A stretch of DNA of 29,182 nucleotides from an uncultured Riemerella sp. (GTDB lineage: Bacteria > Bacteroidota > Bacteroidia > Flavobacteriales > Weeksellaceae), in the NCBI GenBank assembly GCA_938037185.1, contig CALHQK010000138.1:1-29182 (forward strand), read 5' to 3'. Made by a program: the position numbers and the translations under genes. How positions within the stretch are numbered: the first letter of the stretch is position 1; the number at the start of each line of letters is the position of its first letter. Below the pieces are notes generated by a model that saw only the letters and a program-made list of their open reading frames with translations, did no database searches and had not been told where the DNA came from. Shown piece by piece: positions 13,049-21,627 of this stretch.

Positions 13049-15241
13049 TTAATTTGCTACATCACTGATGAATTTTATTCTAAGCATTCGGATTTCTTCA
13101 TCAGTCAAATCATCCGAAAACTCGGCACAAAGCACCTTCATGCTGTCACTTTCTGACTCTTTCATGAAATCCATAAACTCCTCCACCAGATCTTCATCTA
13201 TATTTTCCTCAATATAATAGTCTATATTCAGTTTAGTTCCCTGATAAACAATACTTTCCATTTCTGAAAGAAGTTCATCCATCGTCAAGTTTTTGGCTTG
13301 AGCAATATCCTCCAAATCCATCTTTTTATCGGTATTTTGGATGATGAAAACTTTGTGGTTAGACTTATTGACAAGCTGTTTCAGAACCATATCCTGCATA
13401 CGCTCTATATTGTTCTCTTCCACATACTTAGCAATAAACTCCGCAAATTCCTTTCCGTATTTCTTAGCTTTCCCTTCTCCTACTCCATAGATTTTTGTAA
13501 TTTCCTCTATAGTAATAGGATACTGCACTGTCATATCCTCTAAACTAGGGTCCATAAAGACCGTATAAGGCGGAATTCCGTGCTTTTTAGCAACAGATTT
13601 TCTTAATTCTTTCAGCTGGTTATACAGATTTTCATCCAAACCTCCACCACTCTGCACCTGAACCTGCTCCGAAGCGGCTTGGCTAAGGTCATACTTCCTG
13701 TCTTCGGCTATCATGAACGGATTTTTCTCTTTTCCAGCCAAGAAATCAAGTCCTTTTTGAGACAATTTTAAAACACCATAAGTTTCAATATCCTTATTGA
13801 TGTAGTTCTGCACCAAAGCCTGTCTGATGATGGATTTCCAGAAATTATCCGTCTGCTCTTTTCCTTTACCAAAGAAAGAAGAGTTTTCTAATTTATAAGA
13901 CTTCGTAACTGGAGTTTCTCGCCCTAAAAGCACTGAAATCAAATCATTTATCTTAAATTTCTCTTCCAGTTCTTTTATCAGTTCCAAAACTACTTTCAGT
14001 TCTTTGGAAACATCTTTCAGAGTCGGAGGATTTACAGAATTATCGCACATTTTGGCTCCAGCGCCATTTACAGGGTCAAACTGCTCCCCAAAATAATACA
14101 GCAAATACTGTCTTCTATTCATAGAAGTCTCTGCATAGCCCACCACTTCGTTCAAAAGCTGAAGACCAATTTCTCTCTCCGAAACAGGTTTTTGAGCCAA
14201 AAACTTCTCTAATTTATCTATATCTTTTGGGTCGTAAAAAGCCAAACAATAGCCCTCACCGCCGTCTCTTCCTGCTCTTCCTGTTTCCTGATAGTAGCTT
14301 TCCAAAGATTTTGGAATATCATAATGAATCACAAAACGAACATCCGGCTTGTCTATTCCCATCCCAAAGGCTATGGTAGCAACTATCACATCCACTTCCT
14401 CCATCAAGAACTTGTCTTGATTTGCCACTCGGGATTTCGCGTCTAATCCTGCATGATATGGCAGAGCATTGATTCCATTTACCTGCAAAAGCTGGGCAAA
14501 TTCCTCTACTTTCTTTCTGCTGAGACAATATACTATCCCTGCTTTGCCTTTATTTTGGTTAATGAACTTCACTATTTCCTTATCTACATTCACTTTTGGG
14601 CGAACTTCGTAGAATAAATTTGGTCTGTTAAAACTTTCCTTAAAGACCACAGCATCAGTCATTCCCAGTGTTTTTTGAATATCATCCTGAACTTTGGGCG
14701 TTGCAGTAGCTGTCAGGGCAATCACAGGAACATTTGCTATTTGGTCTATAATGGTTTTTAGATTACGATATTCAGGGCGGAAATCATGTCCCCATTCTGA
14801 GATACAGTGCGCCTCATCTATAGCCACAAAGGAAATTTTCACTTCCTTTAAAAAGTCTAAATATTCTTCTTTTATCAAACTTTCAGGCGCTACATAGAGC
14901 AGTTTGGTTTTCCCAGATTTTATATCATCCATTACGGTTTTGGTCTGGGTTTTATTGAGAGAAGAATTCAGTACATGAGCCACTCCTTCTTCGGAAAACA
15001 GCCCATTCACGGCATCTACCTGATTTTTCATTAAGGCGATAAGTGGAGAAACCACGATTGCCGTTCCCTCGCTCATCAGAGCGGGAAGCTGGTAGCAAAG
15101 AGATTTACCACCACCTGTCGGCATCAAAACGAAAACATCTCTACCCTCCAAGAGCGTAGAAATAATTTCCTCCTGATGTCCTTTAAAATTAGAAAAACCA
15201 AAATATTTTTTTAGAGAATCTGATATTTTCCCATTTTTCAT
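13049..15241 (-). CDS. recQ: ATP-dependent DNA helicase RecQ
   Basis: RecQ unwinds DNA 3'-5' in recombination and fork repair. The 730 residues show Walker A PTGGGKS (41-47), DEAH (142-145), the aromatic-rich helicase motifs, the ETGRAGRDG arginine-finger motif (319-327), an RQC/winged-helix region (about 405-520) and an HRDC domain (about 535-612), followed by an acidic C-terminal tail to 730. The RecQ zinc site normally has four Cys; here the first is replaced (MNRRQ, 374-378) and the CxxCxxC region reads NGAGAKMCDN (392-401), leaving one Cys, so zinc binding is unlikely. Reading frame and all other motifs are intact, so the protein is presumably functional. A clear promoter lies at 15300-15329. 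Confidence 0.96.
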   Translation of the reverse strand: MKNGKISDSLKKYFGFSNFKGHQEEIISTLLEGRDVFVLMPTGGGKSLCYQLPALMSEGTAIVVSPLIALMKNQVDAVNGLFSEEGVAHVLNSSLNKTQTKTVMDDIKSGKTKLLYVAPESLIKEEYLDFLKEVKISFVAIDEAHCISEWGHDFRPEYRNLKTIIDQIANVPVIALTATATPKVQDDIQKTLGMTDAVVFKESFNRPNLFYEVRPKVNVDKEIVKFINQNKGKAGIVYCLSRKKVEEFAQLLQVNGINALPYHAGLDAKSRVANQDKFLMEEVDVIVATIAFGMGIDKPDVRFVIHYDIPKSLESYYQETGRAGRDGGEGYCLAFYDPKDIDKLEKFLAQKPVSEREIGLQLLNEVVGYAETSMNRRQYLLYYFGEQFDPVNGAGAKMCDNSVNPPTLKDVSKELKVVLELIKELEEKFKINDLISVLLGRETPVTKSYKLENSSFFGKGKEQTDNFWKSIIRQALVQNYINKDIETYGVLKLSQKGLDFLAGKEKNPFMIAEDRKYDLSQAASEQVQVQSGGGLDENLYNQLKELRKSVAKKHGIPPYTVFMDPSLEDMTVQYPITIEEITKIYGVGEGKAKKYGKEFAEFIAKYVEENNIERMQDMVLKQLVNKSNHKVFIIQNTDKKMDLEDIAQAKNLTMDELLSEMESIVYQGTKLNIDYYIEENIDEDLVEEFMDFMKESESDSMKVLCAEFSDDLTDEEIRMLRIKFISDVAN

Positions 15242-15299
15242 ACTTACTTATTTGTTTTTAGTTTTTATTCAAAAATCAATTTTGTGAGGTGTCTTTTAT

Positions 15300-15329
15300 C
15301 AAAGATACGAAATAAATTTGATTTGCAAA
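15300..15329 (-). promoter_or_regulatory. recQ promoter
   Basis: On the minus strand TTTG (15326-15329), 18 bp, TATCTTTG (15300-15307): a near-ideal Bacteroidota promoter, giving a leader of about 50 bases before the recQ ATG. Confidence 0.75.
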
Positions 15330-15392
15330 GAATGTTGAACAATTTTTATTCTTAGTTCTTGACCACTAAAAAGTTATCTTTATACCTTAAAT

Positions 15393-15803
15393 CTACTCTT
15401 TTCCTTCCTCTTCTTTTCTATAAATTAAACAATCACTCGGGAAACTTTTTATATAATAATCACCATCAAACTTACAATTTTTAAAGTTTATTGAAAATTT
15501 TCCTTTCTGAAAATATAGATTTTGAATAAAAATTTGTTTTCTTTCTTCTAAATTTATGTGAATATCCATAGTATCTTTTTTATAAATAAAAACATTTCTG
15601 CTCTTATTTGTTATTGCCATAGGTTTCGTTTTTTTCATAGATGAAGACAAAAAATAAATAGTTTCTACATTATTTGTCTTTATCTTTTTCACAAAAAGAG
15701 GTTTCTTTGAAATAGAGATACTATCAACAATAATTATTGTAGGCAAGGGCTGTGCATTTAAATGGAAAAATACGAATGACAAGAAAACAATTAAATATCT
15801 CAT
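15393..15803 (-). CDS. Small secreted protein of unknown function
   Basis: The 136-residue protein has a clear signal peptide (MRYLIVFLSFVFFHLNA, cleavage before QPLP), so it is exported. The mature part is rich in Lys, Ile, Phe and Asn with alternating hydrophobic residues, suggesting a small beta-structure. It ends in a charged tail (KEEEGKE). I recognise no family. It sits alone between recQ and kdsD, and it is more AT-rich than its housekeeping neighbours, as is the unknown gene at 22588-23256. That composition could mean recent acquisition or weak constraint. No promoter box of the standard type is visible just upstream. Confidence 0.65.
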   Translation of the reverse strand: MRYLIVFLSFVFFHLNAQPLPTIIIVDSISISKKPLFVKKIKTNNVETIYFLSSSMKKTKPMAITNKSRNVFIYKKDTMDIHINLEERKQIFIQNLYFQKGKFSINFKNCKFDGDYYIKSFPSDCLIYRKEEEGKE

Positions 15804-15855
15804 AGTTATTGTATCATATGTTTTATTCCCATGATTATTTTTAGAAAAAAATTAT

Positions 15856-15863
15856 TATTTTTG
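15856..15863 (+). promoter_or_regulatory. -7 element of kdsD-tatC
   Basis: TATTTTTG, 34 bp before the TTG start at 15898; no clear -33 TTG. Confidence 0.5.
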
Positions 15864-15897
15864 AACGGAAATGTAAAAGTAATAAAATTTTACCAAA

Positions 15898-16854
15898 TTG
15901 AACTCAATAGATTTAATCCAAATAGCAAAAAATACCATCTCTGCAGAAATAGAAGAGCTGGAAGCCTTGAAAAACCGTATCGATGACAACTTTAATAAGG
16001 CCGTAAATACCATTCATAAAGCCAAAGGAAAACTGATTGTAGTAGGCATCGGAAAGAGCGCCCACATCGGGAATAAAATAGTAGCAACGCTGAATTCCAC
16101 AGGGACGCCATCACAATTCCTACACGCCGCCGAGGCTATTCATGGAGATTTAGGAGTTATTCAGAAAGATGATGTAGTGCTGTGCATCTCCAATTCAGGA
16201 AATTCACCCGAAATAGTAAATCTTCTGCCGTTTTTAAAGAAATATTCTTCGGCGCTCATTGGGATGACAGGAAATATGAAAAGCAAACTCGCTGAGTTTT
16301 CGGAAATTACCTTAAACACGCATGTTTCCAAAGAAGCCTGCCCTAATCAACTGGCTCCCACCACTTCCACTACGGTTCAGCTGGCTCTGGGCGATGCTCT
16401 GGCAGTGTGTCTGATGGAACTTAACCAATTCAAAAAAGAGGATTTCGCTAAATTCCATCCTGGTGGAGCTTTGGGCAAACAAACCGCGAAAGTAGAGCAG
16501 TTTCTCTCTCAAAACAAACCAAAAGTGGACATCAATGCAACCATAAAAGAAGTCATTATCTCCATCAGCAGCTCTAAACATGGCATCACCGTAATCACCG
16601 AAAACGAAGAAATAAAAGGCGTAATCACCGATGGCGACCTACGAAGAATGCTCTCCGAGAGAGACTCTATTTCAGGGATTTTCGCAAGAGATATTATGAG
16701 TAAAAACCCTAAAACCATAGAAAAAAATGCCCTCGCAAAGGAAGCCATGCAGATACTGAAACAAAACAACATCGGACAACTGGTCGTGACAGACCACGGG
16801 AAATACTTCGGAATCATAGACCTACACCGCCTTTTGGATGAGGGCATAAACTAA
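15898..16854 (+). CDS. kdsD: D-arabinose-5-phosphate isomerase (KpsF/GutQ family)
   Basis: The family converts ribulose-5-phosphate to arabinose-5-phosphate, the first step towards Kdo for LPS core. The 318 residues contain a SIS domain (about 35-185: VVGIGKSAHIGNK, HAAEAIHGDLGVI, CISNSGNSPEIV, FHPGGALGK) and two CBS domains (about 200-318: HGITVITENEEIKGVITDGDLRRML and NIGQLVVTDHGKYFGIIDLHRLL). The start is TTG: an in-frame stop lies at 15883-15885 and no ATG or GTG intervenes, while the N-terminal helix begins right after it. It is followed by tatC after 9 bases, and the recQ | kdsD-tatC neighbourhood is common in flavobacteria. Kdo synthesis is inferred from the family; no other Kdo genes are in view. 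Confidence 0.9.
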   Translation: MNSIDLIQIAKNTISAEIEELEALKNRIDDNFNKAVNTIHKAKGKLIVVGIGKSAHIGNKIVATLNSTGTPSQFLHAAEAIHGDLGVIQKDDVVLCISNSGNSPEIVNLLPFLKKYSSALIGMTGNMKSKLAEFSEITLNTHVSKEACPNQLAPTTSTTVQLALGDALAVCLMELNQFKKEDFAKFHPGGALGKQTAKVEQFLSQNKPKVDINATIKEVIISISSSKHGITVITENEEIKGVITDGDLRRMLSERDSISGIFARDIMSKNPKTIEKNALAKEAMQILKQNNIGQLVVTDHGKYFGIIDLHRLLDEGIN

Positions 16855-16863
16855 AAAAACAGA

Positions 16864-17676
16864 ATGAGCGACCAAAAAGAAATGTCTTTCCTAGACCATT
16901 TGGGAGAACTGCGCGGACACCTTATAAGATCTGTGATAGCCATCATCATCGCTGCAGTTTTCATCGGAATCAATACCAATTGGGTAGTGGATAATATCCT
17001 TTTCTACCCTACCAAACCTGATTTTCCTACTTTTAGATACATCAATTATTTCACCCAAGAATATTTGGGCGAAGAAAGCATTTCGCTTCCTGAGACATTT
17101 CCTATACAAGTGCGAAAACTGTACGAGCAGTTTAATGTAATGATGTCTATTTCTATTTTTGGAGGAATTCTTTTGGCGTTTCCTTATATTATTTGGGAGC
17201 TGTGGAGATTTATCAGTCCTGCTCTGCTGCCTAACGAGAGAAAATATTCGCTTATCATCATCCACGGCACTTGGATTTTGTTTTTCTTTGGAGCGCTGTG
17301 CGGGTATTTCATCATTTTGCCATTCGCTATCAATTTTGGGTATTTCTTTAGAATTTCAGATGAAATAAGGCTGAGCTATGACCTGTCTGACTATCTTTCC
17401 ATATTCCTGCAAGTGGTTTTTGGAATGGCGATTATCTTCCTGTTTCCGATGATAGTTTATGTTTTGACTTCATTAGGAATTCTTACTCCTCAGCTGATGA
17501 AAACTTACCGAAGACACGCCATTGTCATCATTATGATTATCGCGGCTATCATCACGCCTGCCGATGTAGTCAGTATGTTCATTGCGGCTATTCCGCTATT
17601 GTTACTCTATGAAATGAGTGTTGCGATGGCTCAAATCATCCACAAAAGACTATTAAAAGAACAAGATTTAGATTAA
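16864..17676 (+). CDS. tatC: Twin-arginine translocase subunit TatC
   Basis: TatC recognises twin-arginine signal peptides and forms the core of the inner-membrane channel for folded proteins. The 270-residue protein has the TatC N-terminus (MSFLDHLGELRGHLIRSV), and the signature loop FGGILLAFPYIIWELWRFISPAL with a following charged segment LLPNERKYS. Six membrane helices are visible, with a longer than usual first periplasmic loop (about 40-95). It is the second gene of the kdsD-tatC unit (9-base gap). No tatA or tatB is in the window. Confidence 0.95.
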   Translation: MSDQKEMSFLDHLGELRGHLIRSVIAIIIAAVFIGINTNWVVDNILFYPTKPDFPTFRYINYFTQEYLGEESISLPETFPIQVRKLYEQFNVMMSISIFGGILLAFPYIIWELWRFISPALLPNERKYSLIIIHGTWILFFFGALCGYFIILPFAINFGYFFRISDEIRLSYDLSDYLSIFLQVVFGMAIIFLFPMIVYVLTSLGILTPQLMKTYRRHAIVIIMIIAAIITPADVVSMFIAAIPLLLLYEMSVAMAQIIHKRLLKEQDLD

Positions 17677-17736
17677 ATCAAAACTTCATAAAACTCAGAA
17701 AATCCGAATTAAACGCCTTTCAGCAATATACCACTC

Positions 17737-18387
17737 CTAATTCTGTAATTTCTCCCCAAAACTAAGGTCTCCCGCATCGCCCAGCCCAGGCGTAATGTAA
17801 CCCTTGGAAGTCAGCTCCTCATCTATCGCACCTATCCAAATCTGCGCTTCTGGGTAAGCCGTTCTGATAGCCTCTGCACCTTGTCTGCTGGCAATAGCCG
17901 CCACGATGTGTATCTGCGAAGGCTTTCCGTGGGTAAGCAGGTCTTTCAGGGCTTCTATCAGACTGGCACCAGTAGCCAGCATAGGGTCTGCCACGATGAG
18001 CGGTCTTCCCTCTATATTAGGACAAGTAAGATAATCTTGTTTGATGGAAAAATAATCGTTCATATCGTGTTTTCTATACGCCGCCACAAAACCGCAGTCT
18101 GCCTTGTCAAAATAATTCAAAACTCCTTGAAACAGTGGAACTCCCGCTCTCAAAATCGTGGTAATCACAGGCTGAACAGCGATTTCTTTCACTTTGATTT
18201 TATCCAAAGGCGTAGTGATTTCCATCTCTTTGTAATCCAATTTTTTACTAATTTCAAAGGCTGCTATTTCGCCTATTCTTTCCATATTTCTACGGAATTT
18301 CATTCTATCGGTCTGAACTTCCACATTTCTCAGTTCATTTATCCAAGAATTAACCAGCGAAAACTCGTTAGAAAGTATATGTATCAT
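17737..18387 (-). CDS. upp: Uracil phosphoribosyltransferase
   Basis: Upp makes UMP from uracil and PRPP in pyrimidine salvage. The 216-residue protein has the PRPP loop LIVADPMLATGAS (130-142), the flexible region TTILRAGVPLFQG (76-88) and the uracil-binding C-terminus GYITPGLGDAGD. Length and motifs are normal. It is followed by convergent tatC after 60 bases with no evident hairpin. A terminator separates it from der upstream, so it needs its own promoter, which I cannot locate with confidence. Confidence 0.95.
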   Translation of the reverse strand: MIHILSNEFSLVNSWINELRNVEVQTDRMKFRRNMERIGEIAAFEISKKLDYKEMEITTPLDKIKVKEIAVQPVITTILRAGVPLFQGVLNYFDKADCGFVAAYRKHDMNDYFSIKQDYLTCPNIEGRPLIVADPMLATGASLIEALKDLLTHGKPSQIHIVAAIASRQGAEAIRTAYPEAQIWIGAIDEELTSKGYITPGLGDAGDLSFGEKLQN

Positions 18388-18412
18388 AATTGTTTAATTT
18401 TTTCTATATTAT

Positions 18413-18447
18413 TAAAAATATCCCCCTCCTTATACAAAAGGAAGAGG
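18413..18447 (-). terminator. Terminator of der
   Basis: On the minus strand CCTCTTCCTT pairs with AAGGAGGGGG (10 bp with G-T wobbles) over a 6-base loop, followed by ATATTTTT. It starts 8 bases after the der stop. Confidence 0.75.
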
Positions 18448-18454
18448 ACGAAAA

Positions 18455-19762
18455 CTATTTTTGTCTGAAATAAACCTCAATAGGCACTCCAGTAAAATCA
18501 AAATTCTTACGCAATTGGTTTTCTATAAACCTTTTATAAGGTTCTTTCACATACTGCGGCAGGTTACAGAAAAACGCAAACTGCGGCGTCACCGTAGGCA
18601 ACTGTGTGCAGTATTTTATTTTGATGTATTTCCCTTTCAGAGCTGGCGGCGGCGTGTTTTCTATGATAGGAAGCATGATTTCGTTCAGCTTACTTGTCTT
18701 AATTCGTTTTTTACGATTTTCATAGACTTCCACAGCCGTTTCCACAGCTTTCAAGATTCTTTGTTTTGTCAATGCCGAAATGAATAAAATAGGTACATCA
18801 CTGAACAAAGCTATTTTCTCACGAATTTGGTTTTCAAACTGCTTCATGGTATTGGTTTCTTTTTCTACCAAATCCCATTTATTAACCAAAATTACTATTC
18901 CTTTTCGGTTTTTCTGTGCTATCCCAAAGATATTCATATCTTGGCTTTCCCAGCCTTTGGTAGCATCTATCATCAGGATAACCACATCAGAATTTTCTAT
19001 CGCTCTGATGGAACGCATCACAGAATAAAACTCCAAATCCTCACTTACTTTGGATTTTTTACGCATTCCTGCTGTATCCACCAAAATAAACTCGTGCCCG
19101 AATTTATTATAAACCGTCTCTATGCTGTCTCGTGTAGTTCCTGCGATATCCGTCACGATGTTTCTTTCATCGCCCAGTAGAGCGTTGGTCAGTGTAGATT
19201 TCCCTACATTAGGTCGCCCAGCGATGGTTATTCTCGGAAGCCCTTCAAACACATCTACATATTCCGTAGTAGGAAAATCTTTAACGATATCATCCAGCAG
19301 CTCTCCCGTTCCGCTTCCCGTAGCAGAAGAAAGCGTATAATATTTTTCTATTCCAAGTTGATAAAATTCCGTAGCAGGAAGAAGCTCCTTTGATGAATCT
19401 ACTTTATTTACAACCACATACAGCGGTTTATTCGCTTTTCTAAGAAGTTGGTAGATTTCTTGGTCGGTATCGGTAAGCCCCTCTTCTACATTCACCATGA
19501 AAACGATAGAAGTCGCCTCATCCACTGCCAGCTGCACTTGTCTTCTGATTTCTTCCTCGAAGATATCATCACTTCCCACATCATATCCTCCCGTATCTAT
19601 CACGGTAAATTCCACGCCGTTCCAGTCGCTTTTTCCGTAATGGCGGTCTCTGGTAACCCCCGCAGTGCTGTCTACGATGGCTTCCCTGCGCTCCAAAAGA
19701 CGATTAAACAAAGTGGATTTCCCTACATTAGGTCGCCCTACTATGGCTAAAATATTTGACAT
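18455..19762 (-). CDS. der: Ribosome-biogenesis GTPase Der (EngA)
   Basis: Der is an essential GTPase with two tandem G domains that helps mature the 50S subunit. The 435 residues show the first G domain (G1 GRPNVGKS at 9-16, DTGG at 56-59, NKVD at 119-122), the second (G1 GRPNVGKS at 182-189, DTAG at 229-232, NKWD at 294-297) and the C-terminal KH-like domain (about 350-435). Length is as expected. It has a TATCTTTG box at 19789-19796. The acidic linker between G domains is short (about 165-175). Confidence 0.97.
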   Translation of the reverse strand: MSNILAIVGRPNVGKSTLFNRLLERREAIVDSTAGVTRDRHYGKSDWNGVEFTVIDTGGYDVGSDDIFEEEIRRQVQLAVDEATSIVFMVNVEEGLTDTDQEIYQLLRKANKPLYVVVNKVDSSKELLPATEFYQLGIEKYYTLSSATGSGTGELLDDIVKDFPTTEYVDVFEGLPRITIAGRPNVGKSTLTNALLGDERNIVTDIAGTTRDSIETVYNKFGHEFILVDTAGMRKKSKVSEDLEFYSVMRSIRAIENSDVVILMIDATKGWESQDMNIFGIAQKNRKGIVILVNKWDLVEKETNTMKQFENQIREKIALFSDVPILFISALTKQRILKAVETAVEVYENRKKRIKTSKLNEIMLPIIENTPPPALKGKYIKIKYCTQLPTVTPQFAFFCNLPQYVKEPYKRFIENQLRKNFDFTGVPIEVYFRQK

Positions 19763-19788
19763 AAATTCTTTTTAATTTTTCTATTCTG

Positions 19789-19796
19789 CAAAGATA
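19789..19796 (-). promoter_or_regulatory. -7 element of der
   Basis: TATCTTTG on the minus strand, 26 bp before the der ATG. It lies directly after the stop of the upstream secreted-protein gene, for which no terminator is visible. Confidence 0.55.
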
Positions 19797-19807
19797 CCAT
19801 ATTTATA

Positions 19808-21004
19808 TTAATCCTTAAGACAATCCTCAAAATCATTACACCAAATACAGCCTTCTTTAAATACCTCCAGCAGATTGGCTTCCATGCATTTTTTCTGTTC
19901 CTTCTCTTTGTCAGTGAGTTTTTTCTTTCCTCTATAGCTGTCGTAGCGTTTCAGTTCTTCAAATCTTTTCAAAATTGTTAAATGGTTTCTGTCATCTTTG
20001 TCCAAATCAATTTTGCTGACAAAGGATTCTAACTCGTTTTTTATAGATTCATTTTTATAGTATGATTTTATAAAAAGCCAATCAAAATTATACGATATAT
20101 AAACAAACTTCCCGAAATATTCTTCGGATTTTCTTTTTTCCTCTGACGCCCTCTCTTTAGCCAAAGCAATGGCTTTATCATATTCTTTTATGTAGCAATA
20201 AGCTCCTATGGCTTCTCCAGAAAAATTCCTATATCCTGCAGGTTTCTTTTCATAGTAGGATATAAACTCTTTGTAATAAGCTTCTTCGTACAAAAAGCGC
20301 ATTTTGAATATCACAAAAGGTTCTAAATCCCCATATTTGGATATCATTTCATCTATTCTTTTCAGATAATCAGCGTATTCCTCCTTGCTGTGCGTATTGC
20401 TATCTCCGTAATCAACATTAAGTTGCTTGAAACTCTCCATCCAAGGCTTGGGCTTACGATTGTTGGCATACTTAGGAGAGTCATACATCAGGTCGATAAC
20501 CGAGAGGTGTTTATAGGTTTCAGGTGTAACTCCCCAACTCAGATACTTATCAGCTATTTCGCGTAATATGTAGTATTTATTAAACTCTTCCCTGCCGAGA
20601 CTTTGGTAGTCATAAGAGCGTTTACTCAGTATATAAGGTTTGAACAGTACCAAAGAATCTATTTCTTCTACACGGCCAGCGCCATTCATACCTCTAACTT
20701 TTTCAAAATCAATGCGATAAGTTTTATTCTTATAGGTAATAACAAGCCCTTGAGTCTTTGAAAAATAATCGGAAGGAGGTAAAACTATCATTTTTTTCTC
20801 ATTTCTTCCTACATAAAAATCTTCCTCAGCAACGATATTCGCCACTCTGTCCAGTTTTAAAAGCTTTACTTTTAATTGTTCAACATCAACAGGTCGTTTG
20901 TGTTCATCATATACATTCAGCACACGCAATCCGCCTCCTCCCCCAGGCTGAGCTGCGAACTGAGCGGATAAAAACAACAAAATAAAAACAATAATATTTC
21001 TCAT
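19808..21004 (-). CDS. Large secreted protein of unknown function with C-terminal Cys cluster
   Basis: The 398-residue protein has a signal peptide (MRNIIVFILLFLSAQFAAQ) followed at once by five glycines. Residues about 27-115 look like a small beta-domain (RVLNVYDEHKRPVDVEQLK, GLVITYKNKTYRIDF). From about 130 on it is predicted mostly helical, rich in Tyr, Lys and Glu, and reminiscent of TPR-like pairs (for example the stretch GDLEPFVIFKMRFLYEEAYY and the following helices), but no family is recognised. The C-terminus carries Cys373, Cys386, Cys389 and Cys395 (CIWCNDFEDC), which could form disulfides or bind metal. It starts 5 bases after the thiamine pyrophosphokinase stop and so belongs to the ftsY transcript. 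No lipobox: the glycine run is not preceded by Cys. Confidence 0.7.
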   Translation of the reverse strand: MRNIIVFILLFLSAQFAAQPGGGGGLRVLNVYDEHKRPVDVEQLKVKLLKLDRVANIVAEEDFYVGRNEKKMIVLPPSDYFSKTQGLVITYKNKTYRIDFEKVRGMNGAGRVEEIDSLVLFKPYILSKRSYDYQSLGREEFNKYYILREIADKYLSWGVTPETYKHLSVIDLMYDSPKYANNRKPKPWMESFKQLNVDYGDSNTHSKEEYADYLKRIDEMISKYGDLEPFVIFKMRFLYEEAYYKEFISYYEKKPAGYRNFSGEAIGAYCYIKEYDKAIALAKERASEEKRKSEEYFGKFVYISYNFDWLFIKSYYKNESIKNELESFVSKIDLDKDDRNHLTILKRFEELKRYDSYRGKKKLTDKEKEQKKCMEANLLEVFKEGCIWCNDFEDCLKD

Positions 21005-21009
21005 AATTT

Positions 21010-21627
21010 TTAATTTTCTATAAACAAAAGTAAACTGCCTTTATCGTATTTTATGGATATTTCATCGGTATCTACCCTGTTTCTAGTGCCTATTCTCTCC
21101 ATCAGTGAAAGGCTCTCTCCCCTCAGCTCCCAGTGAAGCCCTTGGGTAAAGATATTTTCGGCCACTGGAAAAGGAAGCAGCGAAACCATTTTTCCTTTTA
21201 CTTTCCGAATGGTAAAATCATTTGGAATAAAAAAATAAGTGGAATAATCATCAAAAAAACTAATTTCCAACTTTTCCCTAAACAAATAAACCGTATGAAT
21301 ATTCCCCAAAAAGTGGTCTTGCTCACGCCCGCTTGCTCCATAAACATCCACTTTTTTTATTCCTTTTTCTACGATGATTTCCAGTGCTTTATGAAAATCT
21401 GTTTTATTTTGGTCTGGTGTATGGACAAATTTCCCCTGATAAATAACCTCATCTGCTCCCGTGTGAGAATCAAAATCCCCTGAAATAAAGGTTAGTTTCT
21501 CCAATGGGAAATTTTTCTCCTTTAAATAATGAAAAGCCCCATCCGTACACGCTATCAGCTGATAATCAGCCAATGAAGGCAGTGTTTTGGGAGGCTCACC
21601 ATTGATAAAAAGCAAAGCTCTGGACAT
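21010..21627 (-). CDS. Thiamine pyrophosphokinase
   Basis: This enzyme transfers pyrophosphate from ATP to thiamine to make the cofactor ThDP. The 205-residue protein carries family motifs: TDGAFHYL (28-35), FISGDFDS (47-54, metal-binding Asp51 and Asp53), TPDQNKTDFHKAL (70-82) and GASGREQDHFLGNI (97-110), with the thiamine-binding C-terminal domain after about 130. Its ATG overlaps the ftsY stop by one base (TAATG), so it is translationally coupled to ftsY. ThDP is needed by 2-oxoacid dehydrogenase E1, but no direct link to the E2 gene in this window is implied. Confidence 0.9.
   Translation of the reverse strand: MSRALLFINGEPPKTLPSLADYQLIACTDGAFHYLKEKNFPLEKLTFISGDFDSHTGADEVIYQGKFVHTPDQNKTDFHKALEIIVEKGIKKVDVYGASGREQDHFLGNIHTVYLFREKLEISFFDDYSTYFFIPNDFTIRKVKGKMVSLLPFPVAENIFTQGLHWELRGESLSLMERIGTRNRVDTDEISIKYDKGSLLLFIEN

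Noticed and set aside
17881..18468. Long frame antisense to upp
   Set aside because: It is a shadow of upp with a low-complexity composition and no recognisable domain.
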